DNA of 42,354 nucleotides from Bacilli bacterium (GTDB lineage: Bacteria > Bacillota_I > Bacilli_A > JAJDGJ01). The position numbers and the translations under genes are program-made. Each line of letters starts with the position of its first letter. Position 1 is the first letter of the stretch. Under the pieces are notes generated by a model. That model made no database searches. It was not told where the DNA came from and saw only the letters and a program-made list of their open reading frames with translations. The stretch is from NCBI GenBank assembly GCA_031289255.1, contig JAITPW010000018.1, forward strand, positions 1 to 42,354, given 5' to 3'. This document shows, one piece after another, positions 36,055 through 42,354 of this stretch.

Positions 36055-36075
36055 TTTTGTCAAAAAGTGACAAAA
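36055..36075. promoter_or_regulatory. Palindromic operator-like site upstream of the GT2 operon
   Basis: TTTTGTCA-AAAAG-TGACAAAA, two perfect 8-bp arms about 90 bp before the GT2 start, in the expected promoter zone. No T run suited to termination follows and the spacing suits a dimeric regulator. The regulator is unknown. Confidence 0.4.
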
Positions 36076-36114
36076 TTGTAATGTTTCTTATCAATAATAT
36101 TAATGAAAGAAATA

Positions 36115-36151
36115 TAAAAAAGACTATCTTATTTTATTAAGAAGTCCTTTT
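36115..36151 (-). terminator. Terminator of the relic GT2/GtrA operon
   Basis: Stem AGGACTTCTTA/TAAGATAGTCT (mismatches) with an ATAAAA loop and TTTTTT on the minus strand. It lies downstream of the relic and upstream of the live operon's leader. Confidence 0.65.
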
Positions 36152-36187
36152 ATAATATTATTAATGATATATTATTGCTTATAAAGG

Positions 36188-36366
36188 TCATAATTTAGTA
36201 TTATTTTCTAAATGAGATAATTCTTGGTGATTATTTTTAAAAATAACTAAATTTATTAAATAAGTAATTGGTATTATTAAAATCATTACTACTAGTGAAG
36301 CTATATTTTTACTTAATAAACCTGTTCTTGTTTATTATGACAAGATACGATAATACTAATTATCAT
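36188..36366 (-). pseudogene. Relic of a second GT2-...-GtrA glycosylation operon
   Basis: Reading leftward, an ATG at 36366 with a GAGGG site begins MIISIIVSCHNKQEQ, which matches the start of the live GT2 gene (MKKVSIIVPCHNEEAN). After about 15 codons it runs out of frame. From 36325 a different frame encodes NIASLVVMILIIPITYLINLV, matching the end of the live GtrA domain (VASLVVMLLLIPVTYLINLL), then about 20 extra residues and a TGA at 36188. A deletion seems to have joined the start of a GT2 gene to the end of a GtrA gene. Divergence from the live copy suggests an old paralogue rather than a recent duplication. Confidence 0.75.
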
Positions 36367-36496
36367 TAAGCATTCCCTCTTTTCCCTAAATATTCTTATT
36401 ACCATAATAACATTATTTTATACAAAACAATTAATATTCTCAATAAATTATTTTAATACCATCATCTTTTTATTCTTAAGATATCATTATTTATAA

Positions 36497-36526
36497 AAAA
36501 GCTACTTGTTTAACCAAGTAGCTTTT
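36497..36526 (-). terminator. Terminator of the glutathione peroxidase gene
   Basis: Perfect 12-bp stem AAAAGCTACTTG/CAAGTAGCTTTT around TTTAAC; the gene's stop codon lies in the loop. Confidence 0.9.
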
Positions 36527-37046
36527 CAATATCTTTACTAATCATATCAGGAGTATAGGTTGGGGCATATCGTGCTATTACTTGCCCTTGAGCATCGATT
36601 AAGAATTTAGTAAAATTCCATTTAATATCATTTTTATCAAAATAAGGATTAAATTCTTTTACCTTATTCTTAAATTCGGTATATCCTTCATTTTCTAATT
36701 CTTCACCAGCAACCTCTTTTAAATATTTAAAAAGCGGATGAGCTTCTTCACCATTAACACTTAATTTCTCAAATCGAGGAAAAGTTGTCTGATAATTTAA
36801 TGAACAAAATTCATTAATTTCATCCATTGTTCCTGGTGCTTGTTCTAAAAATTGATTACAAGGAAAATCTAAGACCTCTACATTCTTATTTTCATATTTC
36901 TTATACAAAGCTTCTAATGCCTCATATTGGTTGGTTAGACCACATTGGGTAGCTGTATTCACAATTAATAAGACTTTCCCCTCATATTCTTGTAAACTTA
37001 TTTCTTTACCTTGATCATTATTAACTTTAAAATCATAGATATTCAT
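36510..37046 (-). CDS. Glutathione peroxidase family (Cys type)
   Basis: About 178 residues, starting at the second ATG (MNIYDFKVNND), since the first touches the AAAGG ribosome binding site. It is a thioredoxin-fold peroxidase: VNTATQCGLTNQY carries Cys where animal enzymes use selenocysteine; LDFPCNQFLEQAPG holds the Gln and resolving Cys; and IKWNFTKFLID supplies the Trp and Asn of the catalytic tetrad. Bacterial Cys-type enzymes usually draw electrons from thioredoxin. Monocistronic. Confidence 0.92.
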   Translation of the reverse strand: MNIYDFKVNNDQGKEISLQEYEGKVLLIVNTATQCGLTNQYEALEALYKKYENKNVEVLDFPCNQFLEQAPGTMDEINEFCSLNYQTTFPRFEKLSVNGEEAHPLFKYLKEVAGEELENEGYTEFKNKVKEFNPYFDKNDIKWNFTKFLIDAQGQVIARYAPTYTPDMISKDIEKLLG

Positions 37047-37210
37047 ATTATTCATCCTTTCATATTACTATCTTCATTTTAACTTTACTAATATATTTGT
37101 TCAAAATATATGCATTATTTTATTTAATAAACATCCTCCTATTTACTAAAAATGATAAGTATTGACTATTAATTCACATCATGAATATTTAGTTTAAGCC
37201 TTAATTATGC

Positions 37211-37216
37211 TATAAT
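37211..37216 (+). promoter_or_regulatory. Probable -10 element of the glmU operon
   Basis: A consensus TATAAT lies 20 bp before glmU. The matching -35 is weak (TTAGTT at 16 bp). Confidence 0.5.
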
Positions 37217-37235
37217 TTTCAAGAGAGGTGAAATC

Positions 37236-38597
37236 ATGAAAATAAATGCAATTATCTTAGCTGCTGGCCGTGGTACGAGAATGAAATCGAACTTACCTAA
37301 AGTAATTCATAAAATATTAGATAAACCAATGATTATGCATGTTATTGATAATCTCCGTCAAGCTGAAGTAAATAATATTATATCAGTTGTTGGTTATCAA
37401 GCTGAACTAGTAAAAGCTGTTGTTAAAGAAGAATCTCGCTTTGTTTTACAGAATGAACAACTAGGTACTGGACATGCCATCATGATGTGTTCTGAAATTC
37501 TAAAAGATAAAGATGGTATTACTATTGTCATCTGTGGTGATACACCATTAATTAGTTCATCTACTATTAAAGAACTAATTGATTATCATATCAGAAACGA
37601 TAATCATGCGACCATCTTAACTGGAGAATTAGAAGATACCTTGTCTTATGGAAAAATTATCCGTGATAACGATAATAATGTTGTTAAAATTGTCGAATTT
37701 AAAGATGCTAAAGAAGAATATCAAAATATCAAAGAGTTTAATACTGGTACTTATATTTTTAATAATAAATTACTATTTAATTTAATAGATATGTTAGATA
37801 ATAATAATTCCCAAAAAGAATATTATCTAACCGATATTATTGAAATTATGGCTAATCAAAAATATAAAGTTGATGGTTGTATCTTAAAAGATTTAAAAGA
37901 AACTATCGGTATTAATGATCGAGCGACCTTAGCCTATGCTCAAAGAGTCCTATCAAGTCGTATTAATCGTCGATTAATGGATAATGGAATTACCATTATT
38001 GATCCACGAACTACTTATATTGGACCAGATGTCTGCATTGAAATTGATACTATTATCAAACCAAATACGCATATTTATGGTAATACTAAAATAGGTGAAA
38101 AATGCATCATTGGACCAAATGTAGAATTAAATAATAGTATCGTTTTAAATGATACGGAAATAACTAATGCTCACATTGATGATTGTACCATTAAGAGTCA
38201 TGTCAAAGTCGGTCCATATGCTCGCTTGCGACAAAATTGTATCATTGAAGATGATGTGAAAATTGGTAACTTTGTGGAAATGAAAAAAACAATCTTTGGT
38301 AACCGTTCTAAATCTGCTCATCTATCATATTTAGGTGATGCGATTATTGGTGAAGATGTTAATATTGGTTGTGGAACCATAACCGTTAATTACGATGGTA
38401 AAAGAAAACATCAAACTGTTATTGAAGATAATGTTTTTATCGGCTGTAATGCGAATTTAATTGCACCAATCAAAATTGAAAGTGATGCGATTATCGCTGC
38501 TGGAACAACCATTACCAATGATGTTCCTAAAGAATCACTGGCTATTGGAAGAGTTAGACAAGAAATAAAAGAAGATTTTGGGAATAAATTTAAATAG
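37236..38597 (+). CDS. glmU: Bifunctional GlmU: GlcNAc-1-P uridyltransferase / GlcN-1-P acetyltransferase
   Basis: A 453-residue enzyme making UDP-GlcNAc, the precursor of peptidoglycan and of TagO's substrate. The N-terminal pyrophosphorylase has [21 protein letters not shown] (6-26), LGTGHAI and VICGDTPLI. The C-terminal left-handed beta-helix shows hexapeptide repeats and [31 protein letters not shown], with the acetyltransferase site. Full length. First gene of glmU-prs-pth, with AGAGAGGTG upstream of the ATG. Confidence 0.97.
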   Translation: MKINAIILAAGRGTRMKSNLPKVIHKILDKPMIMHVIDNLRQAEVNNIISVVGYQAELVKAVVKEESRFVLQNEQLGTGHAIMMCSEILKDKDGITIVICGDTPLISSSTIKELIDYHIRNDNHATILTGELEDTLSYGKIIRDNDNNVVKIVEFKDAKEEYQNIKEFNTGTYIFNNKLLFNLIDMLDNNNSQKEYYLTDIIEIMANQKYKVDGCILKDLKETIGINDRATLAYAQRVLSSRINRRLMDNGITIIDPRTTYIGPDVCIEIDTIIKPNTHIYGNTKIGEKCIIGPNVELNNSIVLNDTEITNAHIDDCTIKSHVKVGPYARLRQNCIIEDDVKIGNFVEMKKTIFGNRSKSAHLSYLGDAIIGEDVNIGCGTITVNYDGKRKHQTVIEDNVFIGCNANLIAPIKIESDAIIAAGTTITNDVPKESLAIGRVRQEIKEDFGNKFK

Positions 38598-38608
38598 GGG
38601 GAATAGAA

Positions 38609-39562
38609 ATGTTAAATAACACTGTTATCTTTTCATTGACGAGATCATTAAAATTAACAGATAAAATTTGTGAAAAATTAGGGCTTAAGAAAGGTGAATG
38701 TAAAGTCAAAAACTTTGCGGATGGTGAAACATTAATTGAATTAGGGACATCAGTACGTGGTAAAAGTGTCTATGTTGTGCAATCAACTTGTGCTCCAACT
38801 AATGATTCAGTAATGGAATTACTAATTATGATTGATGCCTTAAGAAGAGCTAGTGCTAAAACAATCAACTTAGTTGTTCCATATTATGGTTATGCTCGTC
38901 AAGATCGTAAAGCTAAACCACGTCAACCCATTACATCACGCTTAGTTGCTGATATGATTCAAGTTGCTGGGGCTGATCGTATTATTACACTGGATTTACA
39001 TGCATCGCAAATTCAAGGTTTCTTTACGATCCCAATCGATGATATCTATGCATTACCTTTACTAGCCAGTAATTATAAAGATCTTGATAATAAAAATTTA
39101 GTAGTTGTTTCTCCTGATCATGGTGGTGTGGCTCGAGCACGGGCTTTAGCCAAAATTCTTGATTGTCCGATTGCAATTATCGATAAGAGACGTCCTGAAG
39201 CTAATGCCGTTGAAGTAATGCATATAATTGGTGAAGTTAAAGGTAAAATAGCAATTATGATTGATGATATGATTGATACAGCTGGAACAATCTGTGCTGG
39301 AGCTAAAGCTGTTAAAGACCTAGGAGCAACAAACGTCTTTGCTTGTTGTACCCATCCTGTTTTATCAAATCCAGCTATTACAAGAATTCAAGAATCAGTT
39401 ATTGAAGAATTAGTAACAACTGATACTATTGAACTTAGTGAAGAAAAACAAATAGATAAAATAAAAGTAGTTAGTGTTTGTAATATTATTTCAACTGTTA
39501 TTGATCATATTGAAAATGTTAAATCAGTTAGTGAAGCTGTCCAACTTGAATTAAAACAATAA
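38609..39562 (+). CDS. prs: Ribose-phosphate pyrophosphokinase
   Basis: A 317-residue PRPP synthetase, supplying purine, pyrimidine and His/Trp synthesis. Signatures are [62 protein letters not shown] and the PRPP loop [11 protein letters not shown]. It lies 11 bp after glmU, the conserved glmU-prs order, with a TAGGGGGAATAGAA ribosome binding site. Confidence 0.97.
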   Translation: MLNNTVIFSLTRSLKLTDKICEKLGLKKGECKVKNFADGETLIELGTSVRGKSVYVVQSTCAPTNDSVMELLIMIDALRRASAKTINLVVPYYGYARQDRKAKPRQPITSRLVADMIQVAGADRIITLDLHASQIQGFFTIPIDDIYALPLLASNYKDLDNKNLVVVSPDHGGVARARALAKILDCPIAIIDKRRPEANAVEVMHIIGEVKGKIAIMIDDMIDTAGTICAGAKAVKDLGATNVFACCTHPVLSNPAITRIQESVIEELVTTDTIELSEEKQIDKIKVVSVCNIISTVIDHIENVKSVSEAVQLELKQ

Positions 39563-40122
39563 TGAAATTAATAGTAGGATTAGGTAATCCTGGTAAAGAA
39601 TACGAAAACACTCGTCACAACATGGGCTTTATGGCTCTTGATTTATTACTAGCTCAGTATCATATTGAACTAAATAAAAGAAAATTTAATGGCTTATATT
39701 ATCAAGGGGAAATAAATAATGAAAAGATCATCATTTTAAAACCCCAAACCTATATGAACTTAAGTGGCGAATGTGTTAGTCAATTTAGCAATTTTTTTAA
39801 GATACCAATCGAGAATATTATTATAATTTATGATGATATGGATACTTTAATAGGCAAAATAAGAATTCGTTCGCAAGGTAGTAGTGGTGGTCAAAAAGGG
39901 ATTCAAAACATTATTAACCATCTCCACACCACTAATATTAATCGAATTAGAGTTGGTATTGGTACTAATACCATGAATAACATTAGAGATTATGTTCTTT
40001 CAAAAATATCAATATCTGAAAGTAATCTGATTAACGAAGCTCTTGAACTTGCCAAAGATGCTTCCATCGATTTTATAACAAACGATATTGATAAAGTAAT
40101 GAATAAGTTTAATAAAAAATAA
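39562..40122 (+). CDS. pth: Peptidyl-tRNA hydrolase
   Basis: A 186-residue Pth that recycles peptidyl-tRNA. It shows LIVGLGNPGKEYENTRHNMGF (catalytic His in the TRHN motif), KPQTYMNLSG, IIYDDMDTLIGKIRIR and GSSGGQKGIQNII. The start overlaps the prs stop by one base (TAATG), so translation is coupled. In many Firmicutes mfd follows; here the operon ends with a terminator next to the CRISPR region. Confidence 0.96.
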   Translation: MKLIVGLGNPGKEYENTRHNMGFMALDLLLAQYHIELNKRKFNGLYYQGEINNEKIIILKPQTYMNLSGECVSQFSNFFKIPIENIIIIYDDMDTLIGKIRIRSQGSSGGQKGIQNIINHLHTTNINRIRVGIGTNTMNNIRDYVLSKISISESNLINEALELAKDASIDFITNDIDKVMNKFNKK

Positions 40123-40167
40123 AAAACTATTTAGCGAATCATCGAGATTCACGAGCTAGTTTTTTTA
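40121..40167 (+). terminator. Terminator of glmU-prs-pth
   Basis: AAACTA...GAATC-ATCGA-GATTC...TAGTTTTTTT, a two-tier stem followed by seven T just after pth. Confidence 0.75.
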
Positions 40168-40507
40168 TTTATTTATGAAGTTTTAATCCAAAAACCTGAT
40201 ACATTAGTAACTAATCTGTTTGTGAAAAATAATATATTCTTAAAGCATAATTATAAGCTCTCAATCATATTAAGTGATATCTATAATTACTTCTAATAGA
40301 CAATTCAAAAACTTATATTACATCATTGTTAAAATATCGATTCCCTTTCTAAAAAGCTAAATCTAAATTAAACTAGCTCCACCATCACCTACAAAAATTG
40401 TCACAGTTATCCATTCAACCTTATCAGAAGCTAAATAAACAACTCCATGAGATACTTTGTATAAAATAACGATAAAACTCAAAATCTATTATTAATTACT
40501 ATTTAAT
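40168..40507. other. Gene-poor gap between pth and the CRISPR locus
   Basis: About 340 bp without a supportable gene. One minus-strand open stretch (40363-40485, about 40 codons) reads like protein (VVYLASDKVEW) but has no good start or ribosome binding site. It may be the end of a decayed gene. This gap is the left boundary of the CRISPR locus. Confidence 0.5.
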
Positions 40508-40528
40508 AAAAAAAATCCTTACGTGGAT
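40508..40528 (-). terminator. Terminator of the tracrRNA
   Basis: Short ATCC/GGAT stem with a 6-nt loop, followed by TTTTTTTT on the minus strand. The stem is weak but the T run is long. Confidence 0.6.
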
Positions 40529-40634
40529 CATCCGTATCCTGAAGTGGATAAAACTTGCGACACACTCTTAATAAAAGAGGGTCTTAATACAAAGTGCTGC
40601 AAACCTTGTATAATGACAACACCCTTGCGGGTTA
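40508..40634 (-). ncRNA. Predicted tracrRNA of the type II CRISPR system
   Basis: Predicted transcript of about 127 nt on the minus strand. It begins with ACCC-GCAA-GGGT, a hairpin with a GNRA loop. The anti-repeat follows (40586-40620) and pairs with the whole CRISPR repeat through Watson-Crick and G-U pairs, with one C-C mismatch. Next come hairpins CTCTT-TTATT-AAGAG and TATCC-ACTTCA-GGATA, then the terminator ATCC-ACGTAA-GGAT and eight T. Promoter, anti-repeat and terminator all point the same way, supporting the minus strand. No small RNA data are available here. Confidence 0.85.
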
Positions 40635-40639
40635 ACTTT

Positions 40640-40669
40640 ATTATACATTATTTTAATAATTTCTGTCAA
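40640..40669 (-). promoter_or_regulatory. Consensus promoter of the tracrRNA
   Basis: Minus strand: TTGACA (40664-40669), an 18-bp spacer and TATAAT (40640-40645), both perfect consensus hexamers. The -35 lies inside the last codons of csn2 and the -10 lies 7 bp past its stop. Confidence 0.85.
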
Positions 40670-41537
40670 TAATTTTTTTCATTTTAAGCTCTATTAATTG
40701 GTTCTTATTTATGATCTTTTCTACTTCTTCATCATAATAAAATCGTTTACAATCATCAATACTAATATCCTCAAATTCAGCAACCATTTTCAACTTAATA
40801 AAATCATCTCTGAAAGAATTAATCTTATTATCATTTAAGAATAAAATATTGATATTATTATTATTAGTAAATATTTTTGAACCAGTAAAAAATATTAAAC
40901 AATTTTCAGTCACCCCTAAATCAATCAATTGATTCAAAACACTTTGAGAGTTCCTATCATCTAATCCAAGAAATAATTCATCAATAATTAAAACAGTTTT
41001 TACTTTATTTCTTTTTATTTCATTTAGTATTAGATTAAAATATTTCGTTCTTTTTACACTAAAAGATGTTATAGATAGTTCATTATCATTAATTGTAAAA
41101 AAAGAATTCTTATTTATTAATTTATCAAAATCAAAGCTAACTTTAAGTTGTATTCCAGCAATCGTCTCAATATTACTAATGATACAATCATTAATAATTA
41201 CATTTAATTCACTTGTTAAATTATTTAATTTGATTAAGGTATCTTCTTCTAATGTATCTAAAGCAAAATCTAAAGAATTTTTAATTAAAGATTTACTATT
41301 TAAATTTTTTTCATTTTCCATAGTATCTAAATCACCAATATAATAAATAATAAAATCATCTTTATTTATAATTTCACCATTATAAATAAAACTTTTTTTC
41401 ATTATACCACTAAATCCATTATTAATAATATTAGAAAATAAAGTTTTACCAGAATTATTATAAGAAAAAAAATAATTTATTTTTGATGTTTCAAAACTTT
41501 GTTCACCAAATTCATTCGTATTAAAAATAATATTCAT
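40653..41537 (-). CDS. csn2: Csn2-like CRISPR adaptation protein, long form with intact P-loop
   Basis: A 294-residue protein; the start is the ATG of MNIIFNTNEF after AAGGAGAGAGATGGA, since the ORF-track start falls inside the first CRISPR repeat. The N-terminal sheet, a P-loop-like FSYNNSGKT (25-32), a helical middle (about 85-125) and the following strands parallel the long Csn2 of Streptococcus thermophilus, whose corresponding loop is degenerate (GQNNELK, from memory). Here the loop looks functional, and VLIIDE (182-187) followed by GLDDRN resembles an ABC/SMC Walker B with catalytic Glu and D-loop. Csn2 forms rings on DNA ends during spacer uptake. cas9, cas1 and cas2 are outside the window. 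Another ABC/SMC-type ATPase is the alternative. Confidence 0.75.
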   Translation of the reverse strand: MNIIFNTNEFGEQSFETSKINYFFSYNNSGKTLFSNIINNGFSGIMKKSFIYNGEIINKDDFIIYYIGDLDTMENEKNLNSKSLIKNSLDFALDTLEEDTLIKLNNLTSELNVIINDCIISNIETIAGIQLKVSFDFDKLINKNSFFTINDNELSITSFSVKRTKYFNLILNEIKRNKVKTVLIIDELFLGLDDRNSQSVLNQLIDLGVTENCLIFFTGSKIFTNNNNINILFLNDNKINSFRDDFIKLKMVAEFEDISIDDCKRFYYDEEVEKIINKNQLIELKMKKIIDRNY

Positions 41538-41570
41538 TCCATCTCTCTCCTTATTAATTCCTATATTATT

Positions 41571-41605
41571 ATTATAATCAAATATTGATATCATTATACA
41601 AAATT
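41571..41605 (-). promoter_or_regulatory. Possible csn2 promoter elements at the array end
   Basis: Two TATAAT hexamers precede csn2 on the minus strand: one in the short leader (41571-41576) and one in the terminal repeat (about 41593-41598). Neither has a good -35 (TTGTAT at 19 bp for the first). csn2 may also be read from the array transcript. Confidence 0.35.
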
Positions 41606-42347
41606 TGCAGCAGTCCGTATCGCTTTATGATATATCTATTTGGAAATATGCGATTGTCATTATACAAAATTTGCAGCAGTCCGTATCTCGGAGTTTTAAT
41701 TAGAATATTAAAATCAAGATTGTCATTATACAAAATTTGCAGCAGTCCGTATCTCATCCTACTAATACTCATAATAATAATACGATTGTCATTATACAAA
41801 ATTTGCAGCAGTCCGTATCATAACAGGGTCATATAACTCATTATTATCTGATTGTCATTATACAAAATTTGCAGCAGTCCGTATCCTAACGAGCTAGATT
41901 GGATGGAGGAGATTGGATTGTCATTATACAAAATTTGCAGCAGTCCGTATCCTAGATAATATTTTATTATCCTTTAGATTAGATTGTCATTATACAAAAT
42001 TTGCAGCAGTCCGTATCTGACCACCTATGTTACTTATGATTATAGTGGATTGTCATTATACAAAATTTGCAGCAGTCCGTATCGTTGGGTTCTCTATTAT
42101 TTTATAAATTTCTGATTGTCATTATACAAAATTTGCAGCAGTCCGTATCTAAATCTGCACTTTGATAAAAGAACTTTCCGATTGTCATTATACAAAATTT
42201 GCAGCAGTCCGTATCGATATGATTATGGCTTTGTCAGACGAAAAAGATTGTCATTATACAAAATTTGCAGCAGTCCGTATCCGTTGTTAAGCAATCTGAA
42301 AAATGGAGGTTGATTGTCATTATACAAAATTTGCAGCAGTCCGTATC
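41586..42347 (-). CRISPR. Type II CRISPR array, 12 repeats in view, open at the right edge
   Basis: Twelve 36-bp repeats at an exact 66-bp period with eleven complete 30-bp spacers; a further spacer is cut by the window end. In crRNA sense (minus strand) the repeat starts GATACGGACTGCTGC and ends GTATAATGACAATC. The repeat at 41586-41621 differs only in its csn2-side end (about four bases), as expected of the leader-distal last repeat. The leader should therefore lie beyond 42354. The spacers show no obvious match to the rest of the window by eye. Repeats start at 41586, 41652, 41718, 41784, 41850, 41916, 41982, 42048, 42114, 42180, 42246 and 42312. Confidence 0.97.
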
Positions 42348-42354
42348 GTGCCAC

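Noticed and set aside
40586-40669. tracrRNA read on the plus strand, with ACCC-TTGC-GGGT as a nexus-like hairpin
   Set aside because: No promoter or GC-containing terminator fits that direction, whereas the minus strand has a perfect promoter, ordered hairpins and a T run.
41578-42313. ORFs 41578-41799 (-), 41585-41836 (+) and 42116-42313 (+) with repeated CSSPY or YGLLQILYNDN units
   Set aside because: They run through the CRISPR array. The 66-bp period is a multiple of three, so any stop-free repeat frame stays open. They have no ribosome binding sites.

Overview
The window reads as chromosomal DNA from a very AT-rich, walled, low-GC Gram-positive bacterium. An Erysipelotrichia- or RF39-like member of the Bacilli is my best guess, inferred only from gene content and order. 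Supporting markers are the mnmG-rsmG-noc and rapZ-yvcK-whiA clusters, rplS with an L19-type leader, TagO and TagD for wall teichoic acid, an LtaS-type lipoteichoic acid synthase, and strong AGGAGG ribosome binding sites. NERD ends in TGA and Trp is written TGG, so the standard bacterial code applies. I see no rRNA, tRNA, transposase or prophage.

Layout. 1-4550: a DUF1846 gene, a secreted von Willebrand A protein with a TPPTG sortase-like anchor, and a divergent LiaF-like membrane protein. 4547-10062 (minus): mnmG-rsmG-noc-tagD behind a promoter and a terminator-like leader hairpin, then an alanine/glycine:Na+ symporter. 10297-17040 (minus): a seven-gene envelope operon (alpha/beta hydrolase, membrane-fused MurF-like ligase, NUDIX, TagO, DegV, DUF2156, GNAT). 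17084-21590 (minus): rplS, then rapZ-yvcK-whiA plus an acidic tail-anchored protein of unknown role. 21830-27050: sstT (+), ltaS with a degenerate DsbA/FrnE-like gene (-), and NERD-ispD (+). 27049-29626 (minus): uvrB followed by two paralogous small OB-fold-like proteins. 29725-36366 (minus): a glycosylation operon (GT2, YfhO-GtrA fusion, second YfhO), preceded by the collapsed remains of a related operon. 36497-40167: glutathione peroxidase (-), then glmU-prs-pth (+).

40508 to the right edge is the most interesting part. It is one side of a type II-A CRISPR locus: a predicted tracrRNA with consensus promoter and terminator, a Csn2-like ATPase gene whose P-loop and Walker B look intact, and a 36/30-bp array that runs off the window. 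cas9, cas1 and cas2 are not here. Duplex polarity, the tracrRNA promoter and the degenerate terminal repeat all suggest that the array is transcribed on the minus strand, toward csn2. That places csn2 at the leader-distal end, unlike the textbook order cas9-cas1-cas2-csn2-leader-array.

Functional theme: much of the window builds or decorates the envelope. TagO and TagD feed wall teichoic acid, LtaS makes lipoteichoic acid, GT2/GtrA/YfhO probably glycosylate a teichoic acid or another surface polymer, MurF-like and GlmU serve peptidoglycan precursors, and YvcK and WhiA couple metabolism and division to wall synthesis. All functional calls come from reading motifs by eye; no database search was possible.
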